Source: Pacificoceanicola sp048553275
GTDB lineage: Bacteria; Pseudomonadota; Alphaproteobacteria; Rhodobacterales; Rhodobacteraceae
Assembly: GCF_048553275.1 (NCBI RefSeq)
Contig: NZ_JBLZMW010000004.1
Span: forward strand, 248,001-312,000
Length of the DNA: 64,000 nucleotides
Reading direction: 5' to 3'
The notes below the pieces were generated by a model. The model was not told the origin of the DNA. It did not search any database and worked only from the letters and a program-made list of their open reading frames with translations. This document shows positions 8,316 to 18,604 of this stretch, in pieces (position 1 is the first letter of the stretch; every line of letters starts with the position of its first letter). The position numbers and the translations under genes are program-made.

Positions 8316-9296
8316 TCAGCGCCCGCGAATACGCGGATCGAGCGCGTCGCGTAGCCCGTCACCGATGTAATTGACCGACAGAACGGTGAGCGAGATGGCG
8401 AACCCCGGCAGCAGGACACGCTCCGGATATTGCTCCATGCGGACCACCGCATCGGCCAGCATCTTGCCCCATGTCGGGAAATCAGAAGGAAAGCCGACGC
8501 CGAGAAAGCTCAGCGCGCTTTCGGTGATGATGGCCGTGGCGAGGCCAAGCGCGGCGGAAACCATGATCGGCGAGAGCACATTCGGGAGCAGATGGCGGCG
8601 GATGATCTTGCCGTTGGAGGTGCCGATGGAGCGGGCGGCGAGCACGAACTCACGCTCCTTGATGGCCAGCACGTCGCCACGCACGATGCGCGCCGTGGGC
8701 ATCCAGGAGGTGATGGCGATGATCGTCACGATCAGGATGAACATGCCGCCTTCTGGCCCGGCAAAGCTGCGCAAAGGTTGTCTGAACAGGGTCACCGCCA
8801 GCAGAAGAAGCGGCAGGATCGGCAGGGCGAGGAACAGGTCCGTTGTGCGCATCAGCAGCCCGTCGATGCGGCGGTAGAAACCCGCGAGAACGCCGATCCC
8901 CGTCCCGATGACAAGGCTGAGGATCATCGCGGCCCAGCCGACAGCCATGGAGGCACGGCCCCCGGCAATCATCTGGGCAAGGTTGTCGCGGCCAAGCTGA
9001 TCGGAGCCGAGCGGCTTGTTCCAGCCCACCTTGGCGTCACTGTCCCAGAGCGCGGTAAAGATCGGGCGCATGTCCTTCGACCGGATATCGAGCTTGCCCG
9101 GATCGACGGTCCAGATGTAAGGGCCGATCAGCACCACCAGTGTGATGAAGATCAGGAAGCCGAGCCCGAACATCGCGCCCTTGTGCTTGCGGAACTGATC
9201 CCAGACGTCGCGGCTGCGCGACGTGGGCGGGGCCATCGGTCCGCTGTCCTTGAGCGCTTCTATAGGGGTCGGGGACGCGGGGACGGGCTCAGTCAT
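8316..9296 (-). CDS. Peptide ABC transporter permease (DppC/OppC type)
   Basis: Second inner-membrane subunit of a peptide/nickel-type importer. A charged N-terminal tail is followed by about six hydrophobic segments, and the ATPase-docking EAA loop is visible in EREFVLAARSIGTSNGKII. The start at 9296 (MTEPVPAS) was chosen because it overlaps the preceding permease stop by eight bases; the upstream in-frame start at 9314 adds only six residues. Length is 326 residues. Confidence 0.92.
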   Translation of the reverse strand: MTEPVPASPTPIEALKDSGPMAPPTSRSRDVWDQFRKHKGAMFGLGFLIFITLVVLIGPYIWTVDPGKLDIRSKDMRPIFTALWDSDAKVGWNKPLGSDQLGRDNLAQMIAGGRASMAVGWAAMILSLVIGTGIGVLAGFYRRIDGLLMRTTDLFLALPILPLLLLAVTLFRQPLRSFAGPEGGMFILIVTIIAITSWMPTARIVRGDVLAIKEREFVLAARSIGTSNGKIIRRHLLPNVLSPIMVSAALGLATAIITESALSFLGVGFPSDFPTWGKMLADAVVRMEQYPERVLLPGFAISLTVLSVNYIGDGLRDALDPRIRGR

Positions 9297-10296
9297 AGCG
9301 GATCCTCGGGTCAAGGACGCCGTAGAGAATGTCGGCGATCAGGTTGAACATCACGATCAGCACGGCAAAGATGAAGGTCAGGGTCATGACGCCGGGCAGG
9401 TCGTTGGCAAACAGCCATGTCAGCAGCAGCTGCCCGATGCCGTTCACCTTGAAGACGTTCTCGGTAATGATGGCGCCGCCGAAGATCGACGGAATGCCGA
9501 GGGCGATGACCGTGACGACCGGGATCATCGAATTGCGCAGCACGTGCACCATGACCACCACAGCCTCCGACAGGCCCTTGGCGCGGGCGGTGCGCACGTA
9601 GTCCTGCCGCAGATTGTCGAGCATGGTGGCGCGCATGTAGCGGCTGAGCTGTGCTGTGATCTGCAGGGCAAGCACCATCACGGGCATGACCATCTGCATG
9701 AGCTGAACCTTGAAGCTCTCCCAGTCGGTGACAACGTGGGTGGTGTCATAGATCGACGGCAGCCAACCAAGCTGCACGGAGAAGATCACGATCAGCAGCG
9801 GGCCGGTGAAGAACGGCGGGATCGAGAATCCGATCATGGTCACAAAGGTGCCGGCCTGGTCAAAGACCGAATACTGGCGGTAGGCGGAGTAGATCCCGAC
9901 CGGAATGGCAATGAGGATGGCGACGATGTAGGCCACGCCGACCACGGACAGAGTCTGCGGGATCCGCTCGACGATGGTGTCCATAACCGGGCTGCGGTTC
10001 TGCCATGAGATGACGCGCTGCTTGCCTTCGGAGAAATCGGTGCCGAAGACCCAATCGACAAAGACCTGCGGCTCGACCCAGAACACCTGGACCAGCCATT
10101 TCCAGTATTGCACCAGCGCCGGTTCCCCGACGCCGAGCGCTTCGCGCATCTTTTGCTTCACCTCGTCCGGGACGGTGAGTGGCACATCCGCCATGGGATC
10201 GCCGGGCGCGAGCTGAAGCAGCATGAAAATGACGAAACTGATGAATAGAAGCGTCGGGATCGACAGGATCAGCCGTCGCAGGGCGTAGGTGAGCAT
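9289..10296 (-). CDS. Peptide ABC transporter permease (DppB/OppB type)
   Basis: First permease of the peptide importer, 335 residues. It starts MLTYALRRLILSIPTLL, the conserved DppB/OppB opening with one helix followed by a large periplasmic loop. The EAA docking loop is ARAKGLSEAVVVMVHVLRNS. It forms the channel together with the overlapping downstream permease. The periplasmic loop is larger than the shortest family members, as in OppB-like rather than NikB-like proteins. Confidence 0.93.
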   Translation of the reverse strand: MLTYALRRLILSIPTLLFISFVIFMLLQLAPGDPMADVPLTVPDEVKQKMREALGVGEPALVQYWKWLVQVFWVEPQVFVDWVFGTDFSEGKQRVISWQNRSPVMDTIVERIPQTLSVVGVAYIVAILIAIPVGIYSAYRQYSVFDQAGTFVTMIGFSIPPFFTGPLLIVIFSVQLGWLPSIYDTTHVVTDWESFKVQLMQMVMPVMVLALQITAQLSRYMRATMLDNLRQDYVRTARAKGLSEAVVVMVHVLRNSMIPVVTVIALGIPSIFGGAIITENVFKVNGIGQLLLTWLFANDLPGVMTLTFIFAVLIVMFNLIADILYGVLDPRIRYD

Positions 10297-10339
10297 CGGC
10301 GCCTCGGGTCAGACGTTTCTTTTTGTGGGTGTGAGAGCG

Positions 10340-10408
10340 GGGCGGGGCATTTACCCCGCCCGGCAGGAGCGTTGGTCAGTCGGGCGGGGCTGCTGCCCCG
10401 CTCCTGCC
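10340..10408. repeat. Nested GC-rich hairpins between binding-protein and permease genes
   Basis: GGGCGGGG/CCCCGCCC (10340-10361) and GCGGGGC/GCCCCGC (10384-10401) are two perfect hairpins; an outer pair GGCAGGAGC (10362-10370) and GCTCCTGCC (10400-10408) overlaps the second. In transport operons such structures often stabilise the binding-protein mRNA and reduce permease expression. The second hairpin resembles the short GCGGGGC-loop-GCCCCGC repeats seen elsewhere in the window. Confidence 0.6.
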
Positions 10409-10413
10409 GCCGA

Positions 10414-12114
10414 TCACTCCACGCGATACCAGTCAGCGATGTTCCACAGCTCGCTGTCCCAGGCGTTCATCACCACGCCGCCAAGTGTGTTGGAGGCCGC
10501 CGCGATCCGGCCGCGGTGGACCAGCGGGATCATCATGCCGTTCTCGATGACCATATCGTTGAGTTTCACACCGATGGCGCCGCGCGCCTCGGCGCCGACC
10601 GTGCCGGAGAGCTCCTTGTGCAGTGCATCATACTCTTCCATGCAGAAGCGCGAGATGTTCTCGCCCTGCCACTGGGTCTCGGGACGTGGGGCCTTGTCGC
10701 ACAGCGCGTTGCCGAGATAGGCCTGCGGGTCCGTGCCGGGGAAGGTGTTGGCGTACATTTCCACGTCGGCATAGAACTTCTGGAACGTGTCGGGCGAGCC
10801 CGCATCGCCGCCGAAGAACACCGAGGAGTCGACGTTGCGCAGCTCCACTTCAAAGCCCAGATCTGTCCACCACTCCTTGATCAGGGCCTGGAAGTCCTGA
10901 CGCACGGCGTTGGTCGAGGTCTGGAACAGGATCGAGAGCGGCACGCCGTCCTTCTCACGCACGCCGTCGCCGTCGGTGTCGACGATTCCCGCCTCATCCA
11001 GAAGCGCCTTGGCGCCTTCCATGTCCTGCTCAAGGCAGTCGAAGGTCTTGGAGTTGAACCAGTCGGGCGCGGGCACCCAGTTGCAGGTCACCTTGCCCGC
11101 CGCGCCATAGCCGATTTCCACCAGCAGTGTGCGGTCGATGGCCATGGACATCGCCTTGTACACTGCGGGATCGCGCAGGAAGGGGTGCGGGTGCGCCGCG
11201 GTCGAGCGTTCGCCTTCGGGCAGATCCGGCGAAGGATCGGTCCAGTTCAGCATGACGCGCTCGACGGTACCGCCGAAGTCGGACACGAACGTGCCGAGGC
11301 CGCGTTCGAGCATGCGGTCCATCACATCGGGGGCCAGCTGCTGGTTCCAGGCGTAATCGAACTCGCCGGTTTCCAGCACGGAGCGCGCCGCCGAGGCCGC
11401 GTCGCCGCCGCCCTTGATGGTCACGGCCTTGAACGAGGGCTTGTCCGCGTCGCGGTAGTTGTCGTTGATCGAGTAGGTGACCACGTCATTGGTCTTGAAG
11501 CTGTCGACCTTGTAGGGGCCGGTGCCGATCGGACCGAAGTTTTGATCGGTGCAGCTCGATGCGGCGCCACCGAGGCAGCTCTCGAACTGCGCTTTTTGCA
11601 GGATCGGGCTCTCCGCGCCGACGAAGGGCAGATAGGGGTTCGGCGTCGGCGAATCGAAGGTGATCCGCACGGTCAGATCATCCGGCGCCTCAACGGTCTT
11701 CACGCCCTCGAATTTCGTTGCCTGGGCACAGCCGCCTTCCGGGTGGGTGCAGTAGTCATAGGTGAACAGGACATCGGCCGAGGTAAAGGCGGAGCCATCA
11801 GACCACGTCAGACCCGGTGTGATCTTCCATGTGATCTGCGTCAGGTCTTCGCTCACGCCGCCGTTGTCCACGGTGGGAATGTCCTCAACCAGCCAGGGCG
11901 TCAGCGCGCCGGTCTCGTCATAGCGGGCCAGCGGTTCAATGATCAGCGATGCCGCTTCGATATCTTTGCGGCCACCGGACAGAAACGGGTTCAGCGTCGA
12001 CGGCGCCTGCCAATAAATGATGCGAACCTCGTCGTCCGCGCCGCGCTCCGCAAAGGCGGCCGGGGCAAGCGCGACCGACGCGGCGGCCCCGAGCATCAGG
12101 GTTTTCAGTTTCAT
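10414..12114 (-). CDS. Peptide ABC transporter substrate-binding protein
   Basis: A family-5 extracellular solute-binding protein (DppA/OppA type) of 566 residues. Residues 1-22 are a Sec signal peptide (MKLKTLMLGAAASVALAPAAFA). The body has the family pattern PFLSGGRKDIEAASLIIEPL and LTWSDGSAFTSADVLFTYD. Start 12114 has an AAGGAG ribosome binding site. It captures peptides in the periplasm for the two permeases downstream. The ligand cannot be told from sequence. Confidence 0.92.
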   Translation of the reverse strand: MKLKTLMLGAAASVALAPAAFAERGADDEVRIIYWQAPSTLNPFLSGGRKDIEAASLIIEPLARYDETGALTPWLVEDIPTVDNGGVSEDLTQITWKITPGLTWSDGSAFTSADVLFTYDYCTHPEGGCAQATKFEGVKTVEAPDDLTVRITFDSPTPNPYLPFVGAESPILQKAQFESCLGGAASSCTDQNFGPIGTGPYKVDSFKTNDVVTYSINDNYRDADKPSFKAVTIKGGGDAASAARSVLETGEFDYAWNQQLAPDVMDRMLERGLGTFVSDFGGTVERVMLNWTDPSPDLPEGERSTAAHPHPFLRDPAVYKAMSMAIDRTLLVEIGYGAAGKVTCNWVPAPDWFNSKTFDCLEQDMEGAKALLDEAGIVDTDGDGVREKDGVPLSILFQTSTNAVRQDFQALIKEWWTDLGFEVELRNVDSSVFFGGDAGSPDTFQKFYADVEMYANTFPGTDPQAYLGNALCDKAPRPETQWQGENISRFCMEEYDALHKELSGTVGAEARGAIGVKLNDMVIENGMMIPLVHRGRIAAASNTLGGVVMNAWDSELWNIADWYRVE

Positions 12115-12318
12115 GTCACTCTCCTTGTTGTACCGGCCAGACACCGGTTTTCTTATTGAATTTCAGGGGGAAATACCGTGTTCTACTCTTTGCTGGAATC
12201 GCCTTATACTGGCAAAAGCCGATCGGCAACTCTCTCTTTACACCACCCCGCGTTCCTTCCATCGAAACAGGATTTGCGCAAATTGCAAGCATTGCCTTGG
12301 CGATAGGCAGCCGGGGGT

Positions 12319-12347
12319 TTGACAGTGCTGAAAACATAGCCTTACCG
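12319..12347 (+). promoter_or_regulatory. Candidate promoter for the double-ATPase gene
   Basis: TTGACA (12319-12324) is a perfect sigma-70 -35 box; 17 bases on is TTACCG, a poor -10. It lies 26 bases before the ATG at 12373, so the leader would be short. The divergent spacer 12115-12372 otherwise shows no gene. On the minus strand TATAAG (about 12219-12224) could be the -10 for the binding-protein gene. Confidence 0.35.
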
Positions 12348-12372
12348 TCGGCCAAGCGAAAAGGAACCGGCC

Positions 12373-14205
<1,833 letters not shown>

Positions 14206-14278
14206 TACGCTGCGGGAACGCGGGGCCAGCCCGCGCGCTTCCCGGAAGATGCCCACCAGGAAGAAGCAAGGAGTTCCG

Positions 14279-15433
14279 ATGGAACGCATGACGCCCCGCG
14301 AGATCATGGACCGGCTTGTCGGATTTCCGACGGTGAGCCGGGACAGCAACCTGCCGTTGATTGATTGGGTCGAGGCCTATCTTGCCGGGCACGGCATCCA
14401 GTGCCACAGGCATCTCAATGAAACCGCTGATAAGGCAGCGCTTTTCGCCCATGTCGGGCCGGACGTGGCGGGCGGTGTCGTGCTGTCGGGGCATACCGAT
14501 GTGGTGCCGGTCGAGGGGCAGAGCTGGTCCAGCGACCCCTTCACCGTGACGGAACGGGATGGCAGGCTGTACGGACGCGGGTGCACCGACATGAAGGGGT
14601 TCGATGCGCTGGCGATCTGGGCAATGGTGGAGGCTCGGTACAGGGGCGTTGCGCGGCCGTTGCAGATCGCGCTGAGCTATGACGAGGAAATCGGCTGTAC
14701 CGGCGCGCCGCCTCTGGTCAAGGCCATGGAAATATTGCCGAAAGCCAGTGATGTGATTGTCGGGGAGCCGACGATGATGAAGGCGGTGACGGGGCATAAG
14801 GGCGGGGTGACCTTCTGGGTGCATGTGCACGGCTTCGAGGTTCACAGCTCGCTGTTGCACACCGGGGTCAGCGCGATCATGTGGGGTGCCAAGCTGATTG
14901 ATTGGGCCAACCATGTGAATGCCGCGCAGATGGCGGCGGAACCGGCTGGACTCGCGGCGCTTTTTGATCCGCCTTATACCAATGTCCACGTCGGTCAGGT
15001 ACAGGGCGGCACGGCGCACAACATCGCGGCGAAAGACTGTGAATTCGGTCTTGGATTTCGGGTCGTGCCCGGCGAGGATCCGGACAGTTGGCGAGCGGCT
15101 TTTCACAGTAAGGTCAAAGCGTTGGAGGAGGAAATGCAGGCGATCCGGCCAGAGGCCTGGATCGAGACCGAGGAGAAGTTCAGCCTGCCGCCCTTTGCCC
15201 CGGTCGAGAACAACCCGGCGGAGGGGCTGGTGCGGCAGCTCACCGGAGATAATTCAGAGAATTTCGTGAGTTACGGGACAGAGGCGAGCCATTTTCAGGC
15301 CGGCGGCTATAACGTCGTGGTCTGTGGTCCTGGCAGCATCGACGTGGCACATCAGCCCGATGAGTATATCACGATCGCGCAGTTTACCGAGGGGCAGCGC
15401 TTCATGGAACGGCTTCTGGAGCGGCTGGCATGA
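14279..15433 (+). CDS. M20 family deacetylase, acetylornithine deacetylase-like
   Basis: A dinuclear-zinc amidohydrolase of 384 residues. Metal ligands are visible in SGHTDVVP (His), RGCTDMKG (bridging Asp), SYDEEIGC (Glu-Glu) and near the C-terminus in YGTEASHFQAGG. It resembles ArgE, but its place beside a peptide transporter and an amino-acid oxidase suggests removal of acyl groups from imported amino acids rather than arginine synthesis. The ATG at 14279 has AAGGAG seven bases upstream; the frame start at 14249 lacks one. The stop overlaps the next gene (ATGA). Confidence 0.85.
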   Translation: MERMTPREIMDRLVGFPTVSRDSNLPLIDWVEAYLAGHGIQCHRHLNETADKAALFAHVGPDVAGGVVLSGHTDVVPVEGQSWSSDPFTVTERDGRLYGRGCTDMKGFDALAIWAMVEARYRGVARPLQIALSYDEEIGCTGAPPLVKAMEILPKASDVIVGEPTMMKAVTGHKGGVTFWVHVHGFEVHSSLLHTGVSAIMWGAKLIDWANHVNAAQMAAEPAGLAALFDPPYTNVHVGQVQGGTAHNIAAKDCEFGLGFRVVPGEDPDSWRAAFHSKVKALEEEMQAIRPEAWIETEEKFSLPPFAPVENNPAEGLVRQLTGDNSENFVSYGTEASHFQAGGYNVVVCGPGSIDVAHQPDEYITIAQFTEGQRFMERLLERLA

Positions 15434-16773
15434 GCTTTCCCATCCAGGATGACGGGCCTGTGGAGCACATGAGCACATTGCCGCAAGATGTTGATCTTGT
15501 AGTGATTGGTGGCGGTGTGATTGGCATCTGCACGGCGCTCTACGCGGTTCGGCAGGGGATGTCGGTGCTGGTTCTGGAGAAAGGGCGCGTTGCGGCGGAG
15601 CAGTCGAGCCGCAACTGGGGCTGGATCCGGGTGCAGGGGCGCGACCTCGCGGAAATCCCGATTGCCCTGGAAGCCCAGGACCTGTGGCAGGCGCTGGACC
15701 GGACGTGCGAGGGGCGCTTGGGCGTGCGGACCGTGGGGGTGACCTACCTGGCGCGGACCGGCAAGGAGATGGCAGGGTTCGCCGGGTGGCTGAAGCAGGC
15801 GGCCCCGCTTGGTGTTTCGTCCAAGCTATTGACGGATAAGGAAACCTCCGCGCTATTGGGAGAGCCAAAGGCGCCTTGGGTCGGGGCTCTGCATACGCCG
15901 ACGGACATGAAGGGCGAGCCGTGGGTGGCCGTGCCGGAGCTGGCCCGGCTGGCTGCGTCCGAAGGGGCGCTGATCCGGGAGCGCTGCGCGGTGCGGGGGT
16001 TGCGTCGTTCGGATGGCCGCGTGACGGGGGTCGTGACCGAGGAAGGCGTGGTGGCCACGCGCCGCGTGGTGTTGGCGGGCGGGGCGTGGTCGAGCCTGTT
16101 CCTCCGGCGGCATGGCGTTGATATTCCACAGCTTTCAGTCAAATCCACGGTCATGGCGACGGCACCGTTGCCGCAGGTCGTGAACACGGCGGCGGTGGAT
16201 TATCGCATGGCGTTCCGGCCGCGCGCGGACGGGGGGTATACGCTGGCACCGGCGGCCTTTGCAGAGCTGTTCGTCGGGCCGGATGCGGTGCGCCATCTGC
16301 GGCGCTATCTGCCGCTTGCGCTGTCCGGGGAATTCGATGTGAAACTGCGCGGACCGGCGCCCAGAGGCTATCCGGATGCCATTGGCACGGCGCGGCATTG
16401 GGCGGATGGCGAGCAAAGCCCGTTCGAGCGGATGCGCATTCTCAACCCTCCTCCAAATCATAGCAAGATCAAGGATTTGAAGGGCGACTTTGAAGCGATT
16501 TACCCGCAGGTTGGCGGAGTGGACAGCACGGCGGAATGGGCCGGAATGATCGACGTTTTGCCCGATGTGGTGCCTGTGGTGGACGAGGAACCGAGCATTC
16601 CGGGGCTGATCGTTGTGACGGGGATGTGCGGGCATGGGTTCGGCATCGGCCCGGCGTTCGGGCGGATCGCGGCGGATCTGGCGGCGGGAAAAGACACCGG
16701 CCATGACCTGAGCCGGTTTCGGATAATGCGTTTCCGCGATGGCACCAAACTGCAGTCGGGGCCGAACCTTTGA
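15430..16773 (+). CDS. FAD-dependent oxidoreductase (DadA/glycine-oxidase-like)
   Basis: The 447-residue protein carries a dinucleotide-binding motif near the N-terminus (VVIGGGVIGICTAL) and the acidic end of beta2 (VLVLEKGRV), typical of DAO/DadA-type amine oxidases. The C-terminal GMCGHGFGIGPAFGR segment is the second flavin-contact motif. Such enzymes oxidise D- or N-methylated amino acids. The ATGA overlap with the M20 gene indicates co-expression, so the deacylated product may be its substrate; this is inference. Confidence 0.85.
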   Translation: MSFPIQDDGPVEHMSTLPQDVDLVVIGGGVIGICTALYAVRQGMSVLVLEKGRVAAEQSSRNWGWIRVQGRDLAEIPIALEAQDLWQALDRTCEGRLGVRTVGVTYLARTGKEMAGFAGWLKQAAPLGVSSKLLTDKETSALLGEPKAPWVGALHTPTDMKGEPWVAVPELARLAASEGALIRERCAVRGLRRSDGRVTGVVTEEGVVATRRVVLAGGAWSSLFLRRHGVDIPQLSVKSTVMATAPLPQVVNTAAVDYRMAFRPRADGGYTLAPAAFAELFVGPDAVRHLRRYLPLALSGEFDVKLRGPAPRGYPDAIGTARHWADGEQSPFERMRILNPPPNHSKIKDLKGDFEAIYPQVGGVDSTAEWAGMIDVLPDVVPVVDEEPSIPGLIVVTGMCGHGFGIGPAFGRIAADLAAGKDTGHDLSRFRIMRFRDGTKLQSGPNL

Positions 16774-17180
16774 GCGGGGTGTTAACCCCTTGGCGCGGGC
16801 AGCGGGGTTAACGCCGCGTGCGGTGCGGTTAAGGCACCGTGCGCCCGCAACAGCGCGGCACATGATGGGGGTGCGGCGCGGTGCGCCACAACGCTGTCAC
16901 AGTCATTAACCTTTCGGGTAGGGCCGTTAACCAGCGTTTGGTACGATTCGGGCGCAGTTTTGTACCAAACGCCAAAGCGGCTGTTTGAAGGGAGGCGCTT
17001 GACTGCCCTGACCGCGCGTGACGTTGCGTCAAAAAGGTTAACGGCTGTGCCGGGCAGGGATCGGAGCAGCGGAAGGAGTGCGGCGGTACAGCCACGCCGC
17101 CGGAGGGCACAACCCTTGCAGCCCGCCGTGGCGAGTGGCAGGGTTTGATCAAATTCCCAAAACAGACTCAGGAGCCTCTC
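16774..17180 (+). promoter_or_regulatory. 407-base non-coding spacer rich in GTTAAC sites
   Basis: No credible gene is seen. GTTAAC occurs exactly at 16781, 16807, 16926 and 17037, with variants GTTAAG (16828) and ATTAAC (16905). Three sites read TTAACC, resembling the CtrA half-site TTAACCAT (best at 16927, TTAACCAG). An 11-bp inverted repeat lies at 16934-16972. The region precedes an M20 amidohydrolase gene and probably contains its control elements. Confidence 0.5.
16934..16972. promoter_or_regulatory. Inverted repeat GCGTTTGGTAC / GTACCAAACGC
   Basis: Perfect 11-base arms (16934-16944 and 16962-16972) flank a 17-base spacer. Arm centres are 28 bases apart, between two and three helical turns. 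It may be a two-site operator or a cruciform about 210 bases before the M20 gene. No regulator gene is adjacent. Confidence 0.5.
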
Positions 17181-18341
17181 ATGCCCGTCAAGAACCGCTT
17201 TGCCGAATTGCAGCAAGACATCACTGCATGGCGCCGGGACATTCACGAAAACCCGGAAATCCTGTTCGAGACCCATCGCACCAGCGCGCTCGTCGCGGAG
17301 AAGCTGCGGGCGTTCGGCTGTGACGAGGTGACAGAGGGCATTGGGCGGACCGGCGTCGTGGGCGTGATCAAGGGCAAGTCCGACACGAGCGGCAAGGTCA
17401 TCGGCCTGCGCGCCGATATGGACGCGCTGCCGATCCATGAGCAGACCGGCGTCGCGTATGCGTCCAAGACGGATGGCGCGATGCATGCCTGCGGTCACGA
17501 TGGCCATACCGCGATGCTGCTTGGCGCGGCGCAATACCTGAGCGAGACGCGGAACTTCGACGGCACGGTGGTGGTGATCTTTCAGCCCGCCGAGGAGGGC
17601 GGCGGCGGCGGCAAGGAAATGTGCGATGACGGCATGATGGACCGTTGGGGCATTCAGGAGGTCTATGGCATGCACAACTGGCCCGGCGTGCCAGTGGGTA
17701 GTTTTGCCATTCGCCCCGGCGCCTTCTTTGCGGCGACGGATCAGTTCGAGATCACCCTTGAGGGCAAGGGCGGCCATGCGGCGAAACCGCAGGAAACGGT
17801 GGATACGACGGTGATGGCGAGCCAGCTGGTGCTGAGCCTGCAGACGATTTCGAGCCGCAATGCTGACCCGGTCGATCCGGTGGTGGTGTCCGTGACCTCC
17901 TTCGAGACCTCCTCGAAGGCGTTCAACGTGATCCCGCAGCGGGTGCACCTGAAAGGGACGGTGCGCACGCAGTCGAAGGAGATGCGGGCGCTGGCCGAAG
18001 AGCGGATCAAGGCGATTTGCGCCGGGGTGGCGGCGACCTTTGGCGGCACGGCGGATGTGACCTATCACCTCGGCTATCCGGTGATGGTGAACTCGGAGGA
18101 GCAGACCGCCTTTGCCGAGGACGTGGCGCGCTCGATTTCCGGTCAGTGCGATGAGGCGCCGATCGTGATGGGGGGCGAGGATTTCGCCTATATGCTGGAG
18201 GCGCGCCCGGGGGCCTATATCCTCGTGGGCAACGGCGAGACCGCGCCGGTGCATCACCCGGAGTACAACTTCAACGATGAAGCGATCCCGGCGGGCTGTT
18301 CGTGGTGGGCCGAAATCGTCGAGCAGCGTATGCCGGCGTGA
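17181..18341 (+). CDS. M20 aminoacylase/hippurate hydrolase family amidohydrolase
   Basis: A zinc-dependent amidohydrolase of 386 residues. The family motifs are LRADMDALPI, HACGHDGHT (metal-binding), FQPAEEGGGG (catalytic Glu) and the C-terminal GGEDFAYML. These match N-acyl-amino-acid hydrolases (hippuricase, IAA-amino acid hydrolase-like). The ATG at 17181 follows CAGGAGCC; the GTG/ATG options further upstream lack a ribosome binding site. With the M20 deacetylase and FAD oxidase upstream it completes a likely acyl-amino-acid use locus. Confidence 0.9.
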   Translation: MPVKNRFAELQQDITAWRRDIHENPEILFETHRTSALVAEKLRAFGCDEVTEGIGRTGVVGVIKGKSDTSGKVIGLRADMDALPIHEQTGVAYASKTDGAMHACGHDGHTAMLLGAAQYLSETRNFDGTVVVIFQPAEEGGGGGKEMCDDGMMDRWGIQEVYGMHNWPGVPVGSFAIRPGAFFAATDQFEITLEGKGGHAAKPQETVDTTVMASQLVLSLQTISSRNADPVDPVVVSVTSFETSSKAFNVIPQRVHLKGTVRTQSKEMRALAEERIKAICAGVAATFGGTADVTYHLGYPVMVNSEEQTAFAEDVARSISGQCDEAPIVMGGEDFAYMLEARPGAYILVGNGETAPVHHPEYNFNDEAIPAGCSWWAEIVEQRMPA

Positions 18342-18376
18342 ACCGATTGATCGGCTGACCGACGCGGTGGCCCGGG

Positions 18377-18405
18377 GCGGGTGCGGGGCAGAGCCCCGCC
18401 CTACG
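18377..18405. repeat. Short hairpin repeat GTGCGGGGC-AGA-GCCCCGCCCTACG
   Basis: GCGGGGC (18383-18389) and GCCCCGC (18393-18399) pair around AGA. The 24-25 base block is nearly identical to those at 52369-52392 and, inverted, 49698-49722. It lies in the spacer between convergent M20 and rsgA genes, where a bidirectional stop would be useful. A second stem GGGACGG/CCGTCCC (18566-18595) sits right after the rsgA stop. Confidence 0.65.
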
Positions 18406-18604
18406 GGCCGTTGCGCGAAGGGGAGACGGCGGTGTCCCGGCTCAGGTCTGGGCTGGTTCGGGGCTTGGTGGCCGCAGTCTTGCGGGCGCGGGCAGTGCCG
18501 GGCCTGGAGTTCGCCTTCGGGGCTGGCTTGGCTCTGGCCGGTATTGCCGAGGCCTGTCGCAGAAGGGGACGGACCGGTCGGGGCCGGGCCGTCCCTGCGT
18601 GATC

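Noticed and set aside
10372..12159. 595-residue plus-strand ORF opposite the peptide-binding protein
   Set aside because: No signal peptide or domain, low-complexity His/Gly/Arg composition; the minus strand encodes an unmistakable family-5 binding protein.
14206..14278. Upstream starts (14249 frame) for the M20 deacetylase
   Set aside because: The added ten residues are unconserved and lack a ribosome binding site, whereas 14279 follows AAGGAG.
16774..17180. Possible chromosomal origin (spacer with many TTAAC sites)
   Set aside because: No DnaA boxes (TTATCCACA-like), no AT-rich unwinding block and no origin-associated genes nearby.
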